Source of the DNA: Kordia sp039026955
GTDB lineage: Bacteria > Bacteroidota > Bacteroidia > Flavobacteriales > Flavobacteriaceae
NCBI GenBank assembly: GCA_039026955.1
Contig: JBCCLH010000018.1
Coordinates: 1-64,000, forward strand
DNA length: 64,000 nt
Direction of reading: 5' to 3'
How positions within the stretch are numbered: position 1 is the first letter of the stretch; each line of letters opens with the position of its first letter. Below the pieces are notes generated by a model. The model searched no databases and had not been told where the DNA came from. It worked only from the letters and a program-made list of their open reading frames with translations. Positions 55,009 through 64,000 of the stretch are shown in pieces. Position numbers and translations under genes: made by a program.

Positions 55009-57123
55009 ATGAAAAAATTCACCTTCTTTATTGTCCTTTTATCTTCTTTCGTTGTATTCAGTCAAAATGCGCAAATTGCGCAAATTGATTCCATTGTCGA
55101 TTCCAAAGTCCAAGAAAATCATCCTGGCATTATGGTCGGAATTGTGAAAGATGGAAACATCATTTATGAAAAGTACCGCGGATTGGCAAATTTGCAACAT
55201 CAAATTAAAGTCAACGAAAAAACACGATCCAACATTGCTTCTACCGCAAAACAATTTACCGCTTTAATGGTGCTCGATTTAGCTGAAAATAACAAACTAA
55301 GTTTAGAAGATGATATTCGAAAATACCTTCCAACATTATATCAAAAAGTAAAAGATCCGATCAAAATTCGTCATTTAATTAATCATACAAGTGGCATTCG
55401 CGATTATGTAGAATTGATCAGCATGCAAGGAAAAATCTGGTGGAAAGAGTTTGGTTTGGATAATAATGATGTCCTAGAAATGATCGAAAAACAAGAAGAT
55501 GTAGGTTTTACGCCAGGATCAAAAGATTCGTATAGCAATTCCAATTACAATGTGCTTACCAAAGTCATTGAAAAGGTTTCTGGGGAAAAATTCACCGAGT
55601 ATTCCAAAGCCTTTTTCAAGGAATTAGGCATGAAAGAAACTTCGTTTGTAGAACGTTATATGGGCGTCATTCCCAACAGAGCCAATCCGTATAGCGATTG
55701 GGGTTATGGCGAATGGTTTGACGTTCCGACCGTAACCAAAACCTGCGGAGAAGGCTTTTTATTTACGACGTTAAAAGATCAATTAATCTACGAGCAGGCA
55801 GTTCAAAATGCAGTGCGCAACAATAATACATTACTCATCAAAAGTCAGCAACCGATTCCAAATAGTGAAATTACAACGTATGGTTTTGGCTTGAAACTTG
55901 AAGATCGTCTCAACCGAAAAACAGTGTATCATGATGGTGTTACCTACGGATTTCACGCGCAAGCACTACGTTTTCCTGAAGAAAAATTAACCGTATTCAT
56001 TATGAGCAATAATGGTAATATACGAAGCGACTTAATCGCTGATGAAATTGCTTCGGTGTTTCTTCCAGTCATCCCACAAAAAGAACAATACGACGCGCGA
56101 TTGTACGCAAACACAAAAACTACTAAAAAGTCACAAACCATCGGGCAATATCATTCACCAAGTGGTTATTTGACTCGAATTGTGGAAGAAGAGGGAAAAC
56201 TATTTTTCAGACAAGGAAAATCGCTTAAAATTGAGTTGGTTTCAGATAAAGATAAAATGTATCACTTATCGTACGATGCAAAACGAAAAGTTGTTTTTTA
56301 TCCGAATGAAATGATTTTGTTTAGACCTTCTGGAGAAACCTTTGTCTATAAGAGAAGTCAAGAAGTTGCTGCTTCTGTTACCGATATTGAAGGTTTTGCT
56401 GGCTCGTATTACAATAGCGAATTAGACGTAAGTTTTGAATTAGAAGTAACTTCCAAAAATACTTTACAAGTTACCTTCTCCACCGATGATGAAGCCGAAG
56501 AAGTTGCAGTGTATAATAGAAACGAATTATTGGCAGGAAGTGACTTTGTAATGAGAGCCAAAAGAGATGCTTTTGACAGAGTGACAGAAATACGTCTCAC
56601 GTTCGACAGAGCCAAAAACATGCGATTTACAAAGAAAACGCATCTAAAATATCAACCAAAAATACCAACAGAAAATGGTTCTATTCAAGTAACCACGATT
56701 GGTTCTCGTGATAACAATTCTTCCCAAATTTTACTCACTAAAAATTATTCAAATGGCAATGAAATTTGGTTTAAAAAGTTTGGAGGAGCAAGTTATGACA
56801 AAGCCAATTCTATCATAGACACGGAAGATGGCTATCTGATTATTGGATCGACCAGTTCGTACGGAAATGGAAACTATGACATGTTTGTGATCAAAACCGA
56901 TAAACAAGGAAAAAAGCTGTGGCAACATACCTACGGAGATTTCTACAATGAATACGGATATTCCGCAGAAAAAACACAGACAGGTTATCTCATCAAGGGA
57001 ACCAAACAAAATTGCGAAAATAATACAGATATCGATCGAGAATGTACATCCAATGTGTGGTTTGTGTCTATTGACAAAAACGGAAAGGAACTCTCAAACG
57101 AGTTATTGGAAAAAATTGAATAA
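55009..57123 (+). CDS. Serine hydrolase (beta-lactamase family) fused to a propeller-like C-terminus
   Basis: The ATG at 55009 (MKKFTFFIVLLSSFVVFSQ) gives a signal peptide and 704 residues; the frame opens earlier at 54937. The first 370 residues are a class C beta-lactamase/DD-peptidase-type domain with Ser78-Thr-Ala-Lys81, Tyr175-Ser-Asn177 and His308-Asp-Gly310. A middle region (about 460-560, IEGFAGSYYNSELDVSFELE) is a beta domain common in this family. The last 115 residues (FKKFGGASYDKANSIIDTEDGYLIIGSTS, then KKLWQHTYGDFYNEYGYSAEK) resemble beta-propeller blades of the type often found in Bacteroidota secreted proteins. The fusion is unusual. The protein is periplasmic or secreted; its substrate is unknown. 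Confidence 0.85.
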   Translation: MKKFTFFIVLLSSFVVFSQNAQIAQIDSIVDSKVQENHPGIMVGIVKDGNIIYEKYRGLANLQHQIKVNEKTRSNIASTAKQFTALMVLDLAENNKLSLEDDIRKYLPTLYQKVKDPIKIRHLINHTSGIRDYVELISMQGKIWWKEFGLDNNDVLEMIEKQEDVGFTPGSKDSYSNSNYNVLTKVIEKVSGEKFTEYSKAFFKELGMKETSFVERYMGVIPNRANPYSDWGYGEWFDVPTVTKTCGEGFLFTTLKDQLIYEQAVQNAVRNNNTLLIKSQQPIPNSEITTYGFGLKLEDRLNRKTVYHDGVTYGFHAQALRFPEEKLTVFIMSNNGNIRSDLIADEIASVFLPVIPQKEQYDARLYANTKTTKKSQTIGQYHSPSGYLTRIVEEEGKLFFRQGKSLKIELVSDKDKMYHLSYDAKRKVVFYPNEMILFRPSGETFVYKRSQEVAASVTDIEGFAGSYYNSELDVSFELEVTSKNTLQVTFSTDDEAEEVAVYNRNELLAGSDFVMRAKRDAFDRVTEIRLTFDRAKNMRFTKKTHLKYQPKIPTENGSIQVTTIGSRDNNSSQILLTKNYSNGNEIWFKKFGGASYDKANSIIDTEDGYLIIGSTSSYGNGNYDMFVIKTDKQGKKLWQHTYGDFYNEYGYSAEKTQTGYLIKGTKQNCENNTDIDRECTSNVWFVSIDKNGKELSNELLEKIE

Positions 57124-57162
57124 TCTACAAAAACTCAGAATGAACTAAGTGAACATACATAA

Positions 57163-57428
57163 TAAACGTGAGTTCGATATAACTATTCCGTTAAGTACAT
57201 AATAGTCAATAACTTATATAAATTGTCAAATCGAGCATTATCGAAATTAAAATGCATTTTAATTGAAGATACCTAGCGAAGCTATCGAGATTCAATCGAA
57301 GCGTTAATTTCATAAGTGTTCTCGTTAGCTTCGCTCGGTGCTTTCAGCAATGCTCGAACTGACAAATGTTTATTTTTCAGTTAATTACGAGTAATTTGAT
57401 GATTTCTTATGTCGAACTCACGTTAATA
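57163..57428. repeat. Nested inverted-repeat element of about 266 bp
   Basis: The outer ends match as TAAACGTGAGTTCGATAT against TATGTCGAACTCACGTTA. A second inverted pair lies inside (TTGTCAAATCGAGCATT near 57223 and AATGCTCGAACTGACAA near 57349), and a third around ACCTAGCGAAGCTATCGAG and GTTAGCTTCGCTCGG. The whole can fold into one long imperfect hairpin. No coding sequence is present. It looks like a MITE-type element without transposase. Confidence 0.7.
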
Positions 57429-57470
57429 AACAAAAGTGTCATCTTACATACTAAGATGACACTTTTGTTT
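57428..57470. terminator. Long perfect hairpin terminator
   Basis: A perfect 19-bp stem (AAACAAAAGTGTCATCTTA and its complement) with a 5-base loop (CATAC). The A and T runs at the two sides allow it to act in both directions. It ends the serine hydrolase transcript and adjoins the inverted-repeat element. Confidence 0.75.
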
Positions 57471-57585
57471 ATCTAAAATTGGATATACATACACGTCTCA
57501 CACTACATTTGCTACACTCCAAAATTTTCTTAGTTTCAACTCCCTAAAAAAAGCTATCTTTATAGACTTTTAAACAATACCAAAA

Positions 57586-59757
57586 ATGAAAAAACTCCTT
57601 TTTGTTTCTGCCATAGTGCTTTTTAGTGCTTGTAAAACCGAAACTGACAAACCCGAAAAGCAAACAGAAATGCAAACATCAGAAAATCCATTTTATCAAG
57701 AATGGAATACACCATTTGAAGTTCCGCCGTTTGATATTATAAAGAATGAACACTACATGCCTGCATTTAAAAAAGGGATGGAAGAACATCTTGCCGAAAT
57801 TGATAAAATTGTACAAAACAGTGAAGCGCCTACGTTTGCCAATACCTTAGAGGCTTTGGAACGAACAGGGAAATTGCTCAACAAAGTACAAGGCGTGTTT
57901 TTTAACTTAACAGGTTCAAATACCAATCCAAAATTACAAGAATTACAACGTGAGTTAAGTCCGATGTTATCAGCGCACAGCGATAAAATCACCTTAAATG
58001 AGGGACTTTTTAAGCGTGTGGAAGCCGTATATCAAGATCGTGAAAATCTAAATCTCACTAGTGAACAACTTAAATTATTAGAAGATTCACGCAAACGATT
58101 TGTTCGTAGCGGTGCTTTACTCAACTCAGAACAAAAAGCCAAAATCACAGAAATCAATTCGAAAATTTCTGAACTGACTACTGCCTTTGGTCAGAATCTA
58201 TTAGCTGAAACGAATGGTTTTGAAATGATTCTAGATAAAAAAGACTTAGACGGTTTATCTGATGGAATCATTGCTGCAGCTGCTGAAACTGCAAAACAAA
58301 AAATGGACAAAGCGGAAACAGATGAAGACAAAGCAAAATACAAAGATAAGTATGTATTTACGCCACATCGTAGTAGCATGTATCCGTTCTTGACACAATC
58401 GAACCGACGTGATTTACGCGAAAAGTTATACAAATCGTATGTACTACGAGGTGATAACGATAATGACAAAGACAATAAACAAATTGCTGCAAAAATAGCA
58501 AAGTTACGTGCAGAACGCGCACAACTAATGGGCTACGAAACGCATGCACATTTTGTGTTGGAAGAGCGCATGTTAAAAACTCCGGAAGAAGTATACAATC
58601 TGTTGATGCAATTGTGGAAACCTGCTTTGGAAAGAGCGAAAGTTGAAGTAAAAGACATGCAAGCAGTTGTGGATTCAGAAGGACACGACTTCAAAATAGC
58701 CGCTTGGGATTGGTGGCAGTATTCAGAAAAAGTGCGTAAGGCAAAATATGACTTGGATGAAGCCGCATTAAAACCATATTTGACATTAGATAACGTATTG
58801 AATGGAGTTTTTGAAACGACAAATAAATTGTGGGGCATTAGCTTTACGGAATTACACAACATCAATTTGTATCATCCTGACGCGCGAGTTTGGGAAGTTA
58901 AAGACAAAGATGGTAGCCATTTAGGAATTTTTATTGGCGATTACTTTACACGTTCTAACAAACGCGGTGGTGCTTGGATGAGCAGTTTTAAAGGACAATC
59001 CAATCTTGATGGAAAAGAACGTCCAGTAGTTGTAAATGTATGTAATTTTCCTGCGCCTGTGGGCGATGATCCAGCATTGTTGAGTTTTGAAAATGTAACG
59101 ACGTTGTTCCATGAATTTGGTCACGCAATGCACGGAATCTTAACGAATGTTACGTATCGTAGCATGTCGGGGACTTCTGGACCTCGTGATTTTACAGAGT
59201 TCCCAGCACAAATCTTAGAACACTGGGCAGGCGAGCCAACAATTTTGAAATCGTTTGCAAAACACTATAAAACAGGTGAAGTAATGCCAGATGTCTTAAT
59301 CGAAAAATTATTGAAAGCTTCTAAATTCAACCAAGGATTTGCCAATACTGAATACTTAGCAGCTTCCCTATTAGATATGGATTGGCACACGATTAAAGCG
59401 GATGAAGCCGTAAAAGATGCAGATGCTTTTGAAACCGCTTCCATGACAAAAATTGGCTTGATTGGGGAAATAGCACCTCGCTACCGTACGACTTATTTCG
59501 CACATATTTTTGCAGGTGGATATGCTTCTGGATATTACAGTTATGTTCATTCTGCCGTATTAGATTCAGATGGTTTTGAAGCATTTAAAGAAACAGGAGA
59601 TGTTTTTAATCCTGAATTGTCAGCAAAATTAAGAACACACGTCTACGAAAAAGGTTCAACCGAAGAAGCGATGGAATTGTACAAACAATTCCGCGGACGT
59701 GAACCTAAAATTGATGCATTACTAAAAGTAAGAGGATTGGACGGTTCAGCAGACTAA
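57586..59757 (+). CDS. dcp: M3 family peptidyl-dipeptidase, Dcp-like lipoprotein
   Basis: This 723-residue protein has a lipobox (LFSAC, Cys near residue 16) and is therefore exported and anchored. It shows the M3 thermolysin-like zinc site His509-Glu510-Phe-Gly-His513 (LFHEFGHAMHGIL) with the downstream Glu in the TEFPAQILEHW region, and helical lid sequences typical of Dcp/oligopeptidase A. The usual E. coli Dcp is about 680 residues, so length agrees. It removes C-terminal dipeptides from peptides. It is a single gene with a terminator right after it. Confidence 0.94.
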   Translation: MKKLLFVSAIVLFSACKTETDKPEKQTEMQTSENPFYQEWNTPFEVPPFDIIKNEHYMPAFKKGMEEHLAEIDKIVQNSEAPTFANTLEALERTGKLLNKVQGVFFNLTGSNTNPKLQELQRELSPMLSAHSDKITLNEGLFKRVEAVYQDRENLNLTSEQLKLLEDSRKRFVRSGALLNSEQKAKITEINSKISELTTAFGQNLLAETNGFEMILDKKDLDGLSDGIIAAAAETAKQKMDKAETDEDKAKYKDKYVFTPHRSSMYPFLTQSNRRDLREKLYKSYVLRGDNDNDKDNKQIAAKIAKLRAERAQLMGYETHAHFVLEERMLKTPEEVYNLLMQLWKPALERAKVEVKDMQAVVDSEGHDFKIAAWDWWQYSEKVRKAKYDLDEAALKPYLTLDNVLNGVFETTNKLWGISFTELHNINLYHPDARVWEVKDKDGSHLGIFIGDYFTRSNKRGGAWMSSFKGQSNLDGKERPVVVNVCNFPAPVGDDPALLSFENVTTLFHEFGHAMHGILTNVTYRSMSGTSGPRDFTEFPAQILEHWAGEPTILKSFAKHYKTGEVMPDVLIEKLLKASKFNQGFANTEYLAASLLDMDWHTIKADEAVKDADAFETASMTKIGLIGEIAPRYRTTYFAHIFAGGYASGYYSYVHSAVLDSDGFEAFKETGDVFNPELSAKLRTHVYEKGSTEEAMELYKQFRGREPKIDALLKVRGLDGSAD

Positions 59758-59776
59758 TTCCACTATAAATAATAAA

Positions 59777-59806
59777 AAAAGCGGCTCGGATTTCCGTGCC
59801 GCTTTT
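59777..59806 (+). terminator. Terminator of the M3 peptidase gene
   Basis: A 13-bp stem (AAAAGCGGCTCGG / CCGTGCCGCTTTT, one mismatch) lies 19 bases past the stop, with T4 at its end. It overlaps the earliest in-frame start of the next gene, which argues for that gene starting later, at 59835. Confidence 0.75.
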
Positions 59807-59834
59807 GTATATACCTACACTTCCTGTTACGCCT

Positions 59835-60584
59835 ATGAGGTTTTTAAAAGCACTTATTTTTTGCATTGTCTTATCTTCAAGTACTGTCCTATTTGCACAT
59901 CCTGAGGACGAACTTGTCATCTCAGAAATTGAACAAGGACAACTCGATATGCAAGACGAACAAATGACTGCCGAATACAAAGCAGCTTTAAAGCGTCAGC
60001 GTATGCGAAGATTGGCTGCTATGTCGTGGCAAGATCGTTTTTTTCTATTCATCAAAGCAGGGATACAACACATTATTCCCAAAGGATTGGATCATATTCT
60101 TTTTGTGTTAGGACTGTTCTTTTCCAGTCTAATTTTTCTATCCTTACTAAAACAAGTAACAGCGTTTACATTGGCGCATACCATCACCCTAGCGTTAGCA
60201 GCTTTAGGATTTGTAGTAGTTCCAGGGAATATTGTAGAACCGCTTATTGCACTTTCTATCGTGTGGATTGCTGTTGAAAATTGTGTGTTCAAAAAAACAA
60301 CCAAATGGCGACCTGCTATTGTATTTGGCTTTGGGTTGCTACACGGATTAGGCTTTGCCTCTGTGTTGAGTGATTATGGATTGCCGAAAGACAATTTTGT
60401 TCCTTCCTTATTAGCGTTTAATATTGGTGTAGAAATCGGTCAGTTGTTGGTATTGCTTGCTGCTGCTGTTTTGGTGTGGTTTATTAGAAAGAAAAGCTGG
60501 TATCGCAAACGTGTACAAATTCCTGCTTCTATAGCTATTGCTTTGGTAGGTTTATTTTGGTTTATTGAGCGGGTGTTTTTTTGA
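59835..60584 (+). CDS. HupE/UreJ-like membrane protein
   Basis: The ATG at 59835 (MRFLKALIFCIVLSSSTVLFA) gives 249 residues and a signal peptide; the upstream frame from 59796 runs through a terminator. After an extracytoplasmic segment of about 70 residues, five or six membrane helices carry the family residues PKGLDHILFVLGLFF, AFTLAHTITLALAALG and GLLHGLGFASVL, with conserved His/Asp able to bind a metal ion. HupE/UreJ relatives are linked to nickel or copper uptake; the metal here is unknown. No hydrogenase or urease gene is in the window. Confidence 0.83.
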   Translation: MRFLKALIFCIVLSSSTVLFAHPEDELVISEIEQGQLDMQDEQMTAEYKAALKRQRMRRLAAMSWQDRFFLFIKAGIQHIIPKGLDHILFVLGLFFSSLIFLSLLKQVTAFTLAHTITLALAALGFVVVPGNIVEPLIALSIVWIAVENCVFKKTTKWRPAIVFGFGLLHGLGFASVLSDYGLPKDNFVPSLLAFNIGVEIGQLLVLLAAAVLVWFIRKKSWYRKRVQIPASIAIALVGLFWFIERVFF

Positions 60585-60621
60585 AAAACTTGGGATTAGA
60601 AACCTTACAATATGCTCTAGA

Positions 60622-62043
60622 CTATTCATTCAATAATTTTTCGAGATCTGCAACAAGTTTGGCATCACTAGGTCTTTTGGCATCATTATCAAGAATTTTT
60701 CCATCTCTGCCTACAATCAGATAACGAGGAATACCTGCTGAAATTAAATTCTTTATGGCACTCGAAATTTTTCCTTTTTTGAATCTGATGTGAATTCCGG
60801 GAATTTTGTAGGCTGCTATGGCTCGCTTCCAACTAGTTTCATCTCGATCAATAGAGAGAAATAAAAATTTGATATCCTTGTCTTTAAACTTTTCTTGCAT
60901 TTTTTTGGATGCTGGCACTTCATCAATACACGGAGCACACCAACTCGCCCAAAAATCAACATACACGATAGAACCTTTATAGTCGCTCAGAATTTCTTCC
61001 AAAGTAGCATCTGTACTTTTTACATACGCATCACTCGGAATTGTAAGTTTTTCTTTAAATATGCCTTTGTTGAAAGCATTGTACAATTTCATCCGATTCT
61101 CAATACTGCAGGTTTTTATAAAATCTTCGTACAAAGGCGACAGTCTATTGACCGAAACTGGATTTAGATGCTCAAAAAACATGTTCATCACATAGGTTTC
61201 GTGTGCTTTTTTAGGTAATATTTCTTTTGAGAGATCGTAAGTTCTTTTCAGCCAATGCACAAAATCCATCTTTGCTGGAGGAAGTGTTTTGTTATAAATC
61301 AATTGTCGGTATTTGATTCTGTTTATGTACGTTGCGTACAACATTTGGGCACTTTCTGTTTCGTGATAATCAAGCGTATCAAAGTCTATTTCATCTAAAA
61401 GTGTGACTAAAGATGCATATTCAGGCTTTACACCATTTCCTTCTATATTGTTATTGTGTTGATACATATAATTTGCAAAACTGGAATAAAAACTGAATGT
61501 AAATTCTGAAGTGTAGTATTTGAAAAAAGAACTTTCTTTCAATCCATTTTTTGCGGCATATTCTTGTAAAAATGCTAATTCTGAATCTCGCAGTTTTTTT
61601 CTTTCTTTAAGATATGCTTCTGGGGTATTATTTTTTCTGTTGTTACGATCTGCTTTATGCAAAGCGTTAAATTGCTTTTTCCAACTCGTATGAAATTGCG
61701 CGGTTGCTGTTCCTTTACCAGAGAATTCAGTCGCAGTCCATAACTTTGTAAAATCGGTTTTTAACACGAGACTGTCACCTGGCATTGCATAAAATTCAAT
61801 TTTTTTGCCTTTTATATAACATTGAAAAACCGTAGGATCATTAAGTGGTACTACCACAGAGAAATTGCCATTTTTGATGCTAACTCGTTGCCATTCATTG
61901 ATATCGTTGGGTTTGTCAATCGATCCTATTTCAAATTCAGTATACGGACAGTTGGTTATAGTTCCGCTAAAATAGACTTTTTTTTGACCGAAACTCATCG
62001 TTGCATACACGATCAATAGCCATACAAATAGTGTTTTCTTCAT
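60622..62043 (-). CDS. TlpA-like thiol:disulfide oxidoreductase with DUF4369-like domain
   Basis: The ATG at 62043 (MKKTLFVWLLIVYATMSFGQ) gives a signal peptide and 473 residues; an ATG at 62058 is also in frame. The N-terminal beta domain (about 22-100, VYFSGTITNCPYTEFEIG) is DUF4369-like, a helical middle follows, and the C-terminal 130 residues are a thioredoxin fold with the redox pair Cys369-Ala-Pro-Cys372 (FWASWCAPCIDEVPASKKM) and a cis-Pro region AGIPRYLIVGRDGKI. It acts in the periplasm as a reductant or in redox-linked assembly. It is monocistronic. Confidence 0.9.
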   Translation of the reverse strand: MKKTLFVWLLIVYATMSFGQKKVYFSGTITNCPYTEFEIGSIDKPNDINEWQRVSIKNGNFSVVVPLNDPTVFQCYIKGKKIEFYAMPGDSLVLKTDFTKLWTATEFSGKGTATAQFHTSWKKQFNALHKADRNNRKNNTPEAYLKERKKLRDSELAFLQEYAAKNGLKESSFFKYYTSEFTFSFYSSFANYMYQHNNNIEGNGVKPEYASLVTLLDEIDFDTLDYHETESAQMLYATYINRIKYRQLIYNKTLPPAKMDFVHWLKRTYDLSKEILPKKAHETYVMNMFFEHLNPVSVNRLSPLYEDFIKTCSIENRMKLYNAFNKGIFKEKLTIPSDAYVKSTDATLEEILSDYKGSIVYVDFWASWCAPCIDEVPASKKMQEKFKDKDIKFLFLSIDRDETSWKRAIAAYKIPGIHIRFKKGKISSAIKNLISAGIPRYLIVGRDGKILDNDAKRPSDAKLVADLEKLLNE

Positions 62044-62293
62044 TTTTATAGATAGCATTTACTCAAAGATAACACAAATATGTACATCATGTGAAAGTGA
62101 TCAGTCGCACACAAAGTAGCATGTATTTCTTAAAAGTATGCGTTCAAAATTGAAACACAGTCAAAAGTCTATCAAAAATTAACACATTTAGTAATTACAT
62201 GCTTTTCGTAAAGGTTATTTATGTGTTGGATGTTTTTTCTGTAACGACAAATTAGAAGGATTTAATATATTTATAAAAAATTCTGTCTTTGTG

Positions 62294-63964
62294 ATGAAAT
62301 GGTATTTGTCTTTCTATTTAATTTTCAGTGTATGCGCTTCCCTACTTGCTCAGGAAAAAGACACGGTTACAAAAGAACGAGATACAGTCTTTGAACGTTT
62401 AGAAGCCGAATTAAAAAAAGCAACAGTAGATACTGTAAAGGCTGGCATTTTATTTAAAATGGGCGTGCATCATTATGGAAAAAATTATGCACTTACCAAA
62501 CGCTACCTAAGTGAAGTTCCCGAAGTTTTAACGGGAAATGACAGTGTGAGCAACAGCTTGCGTGGACAAGCATTTCAATATTTAGCTGCAGCAACTACTG
62601 ACCAAGCAAATTATACAGAAGCAATGGGCTACTACATGCAGTCCTTGAACTATTTTGAAGCTACCAAAGATTCTTTAGGAATTGGTAATTTGTATCATAA
62701 TATGGCGATTCTGCACAGTTTTCAAGGCAACTTAGAAGAATTTAAGAGTAACTTACTCAAATCCTTACGCATTGATAAAGATCATAAAGACAAAATATTA
62801 GAAGCCTATAATTACAAAAACTTGGGCGAATATTATGGAATGGTGAAAAAGCGAGATTCAGCATTGTATTTCCTTGACAAGGCAGAAACCATTTTTATAG
62901 CTCAAAAATTTCAAAATGGCATTAATAGTGTTAAAGCACACAAAGCTAAGTTCTACAGAAGTATTGGAGAGTATAAAAAAAGCATTGCACTATTTAAAGA
63001 ATGTTTGGATTTTGGGATGAAAAATGAAATTCCTGTATTTCAAATCATTTATGGCAATAAACTCGCTTGGGCATACAAAGATGATGGAGATTTCACGAAT
63101 GCTCTCAAATACAACAAATTATCTCTAGATCGAGCCATCAAAGATGATTTTAAGCAATGGATTATGAACGGATATCTCCAAAAAAGTGAAATTGAGCAAG
63201 CCATTGGAAATTACAAAGCAGCGTATGAAAGTGCCAAACTTCACAAACAGTTTTCAGATTCACTCTTCAGCAAAAAAAACATTCGAAAAATTCAGGAATT
63301 AGAATTGAATTATGAATTTCGGAAAGAAAAATTAAGAGATAGTCTGTTTTTAGTGAGAGAAAAAGAACTCGCCGAAACTAAATTGGAAAAAGCTTCTGCA
63401 CGTTTTTGGAAAATTCTATCTATCGGAGCAGGGATCGCCGCTATTATCATCACCATTATTAGTATCATCTTACAACGAAAAAAAGCACAGGTAAAAGTAA
63501 GCAAGCTTAAAAATGATATGTTGGAGAAAGAAGTAGAATACAAAAAGAAGGATTTGAAGTATTTTGCGTTAGATATTACCCAAAAAAGAGAATGGGCTTT
63601 GGAGCTTTTGGACAAAATAAACGTCATAAAAGAAGCCACAGGGAAAAAACGTTCTGTGGAATTAGATAAGCTAAATACTGAAATTAAAGACCGAATTCGA
63701 GTGGATGAAAACACCGAATTATTTTATGAAAAAGTCGAATCCTTGGGAAGTTCCTTTTATGAAAATTTGAGAGATACATATCCTAAATTAACGAAAACCG
63801 ATATGCGCTTATGTACCTTGATTCGAATGAATTTAGAGACCAAACAAATCGCGATTTTACAGAATATCAATCCTTCTTCTGTGAAAATGAGTAGAAACCG
63901 ACTGCGAAAAAAGCTAAATCTTGACTCTGATGTAGACTTGTATCAATTCTTGACCAAATTTTAG
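62294..63964 (+). CDS. TPR membrane regulator with LuxR-type HTH
   Basis: A GTG at 62291 precedes the more likely ATG at 62294 (MKWYLSFYLIFSVCASLLAQ), giving 556 residues. After the signal peptide come TPR units (about 45-345, such as GIGNLYHNMAILHSFQGNLEEF), a membrane helix (about 375-397, ILSIGAGIAAIIITIISIIL), a coiled coil (QVKVSKLKNDMLEKEVEYKKKD), and a C-terminal LuxR-like HTH (TKTDMRLCTLIRMNLETKQI, then SSVKMSRNRLRKKLNL). It parallels the regulator at 1618-3321 but ends in a different HTH type. This family regulates growth-state or surface genes in Flavobacteriia. The target is not known. Confidence 0.88.
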   Translation: MKWYLSFYLIFSVCASLLAQEKDTVTKERDTVFERLEAELKKATVDTVKAGILFKMGVHHYGKNYALTKRYLSEVPEVLTGNDSVSNSLRGQAFQYLAAATTDQANYTEAMGYYMQSLNYFEATKDSLGIGNLYHNMAILHSFQGNLEEFKSNLLKSLRIDKDHKDKILEAYNYKNLGEYYGMVKKRDSALYFLDKAETIFIAQKFQNGINSVKAHKAKFYRSIGEYKKSIALFKECLDFGMKNEIPVFQIIYGNKLAWAYKDDGDFTNALKYNKLSLDRAIKDDFKQWIMNGYLQKSEIEQAIGNYKAAYESAKLHKQFSDSLFSKKNIRKIQELELNYEFRKEKLRDSLFLVREKELAETKLEKASARFWKILSIGAGIAAIIITIISIILQRKKAQVKVSKLKNDMLEKEVEYKKKDLKYFALDITQKREWALELLDKINVIKEATGKKRSVELDKLNTEIKDRIRVDENTELFYEKVESLGSSFYENLRDTYPKLTKTDMRLCTLIRMNLETKQIAILQNINPSSVKMSRNRLRKKLNLDSDVDLYQFLTKF

Positions 63965-64000
63965 CAAAACACTAAAAATCAATTAGTTATTAAATTTATT

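Noticed and set aside
1..64000. Prophage, conjugative element or IS insertion
   Set aside because: No integrase, transposase, capsid, portal or relaxase genes were found; only small inverted-repeat elements without transposase are present.

Overview
The window looks like chromosome from a marine member of the Bacteroidota, most likely a Flavobacteriaceae (Kordia-like is a guess from gene content, not a search). The support is AT-rich DNA, almost no Shine-Dalgarno sites, one -7 box of the TAnnTTTG type with a matching -33 TTG, secreted proteins ending in type IX secretion (T9SS) sorting domains, a TonB-dependent receptor with a carboxypeptidase-regulatory-like N-terminus, TPR-membrane-HTH regulators, a propeller histidine kinase, and a ribonucleotide reductase with its ATP-cone on NrdB.

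Layout. (1) 140-7981: two leftward genes (a small unknown protein and a lipoprotein with a Cys/Ala-rich tail), then a rightward set: a membrane TPR/AraC-type regulator, a RiPP-precursor-like peptide, an intact lipoprotein subtilase, a paralogous subtilase that has lost all three catalytic residues, a two-helix membrane protein and a lipoprotein. (2) 8111-9168: a family-type unknown gene, a broken downstream remnant and a degenerate 21-22 bp tandem array. (3) 9223-27751: an expanded surface-protein cassette with two giant LRR/HYR/lectin proteins (3045 and 2595 aa), one intact small T9SS protein, and fragments of further copies. (4) 28468-35024 (leftward): a propeller histidine kinase, a LytTR regulator and a T9SS-exported beta-helix protein. 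(5) 35117-40671: an FMN split-barrel protein, a TerB-like protein, a ribosome hibernation factor, a sodium:solute symporter and a FUSC protein. (6) 40771-49770: a coherent catabolic locus (TonB receptor, GH63 glycosidase, GNAT, symporter, glycerate kinase) facing a LacI regulator across a perfect 26-bp palindromic operator. It is best read as uptake and breakdown of glucosyl- or mannosylglycerate. (7) 49908-63964: an ankyrin protein, nrdB-nrdA, a serine hydrolase fusion, a Dcp-type M3 peptidase, a HupE/UreJ-like protein, a TlpA-like thioredoxin protein and a TPR-LuxR-type regulator.

The best candidate for something undescribed is the 1618-7981 locus. A GG-leader peptide, whose only ATG is one base out of frame across an A9 tract, sits between a membrane TPR regulator and an active/dead pair of lipoprotein subtilases. 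Next in interest are the LRR giants, whose paired C-type lectin domains carry opposite sugar-specificity motifs (QPD and EPN), and the glycosylglycerate locus. Several short inverted-repeat elements lie between genes: a 150-bp family with two full copies and one partial copy, plus two unrelated ones.

No rRNA, tRNA, CRISPR array, transposase, reverse transcriptase or phage module was seen. All family assignments are from reading the sequence and from memory of the families; no search was run.
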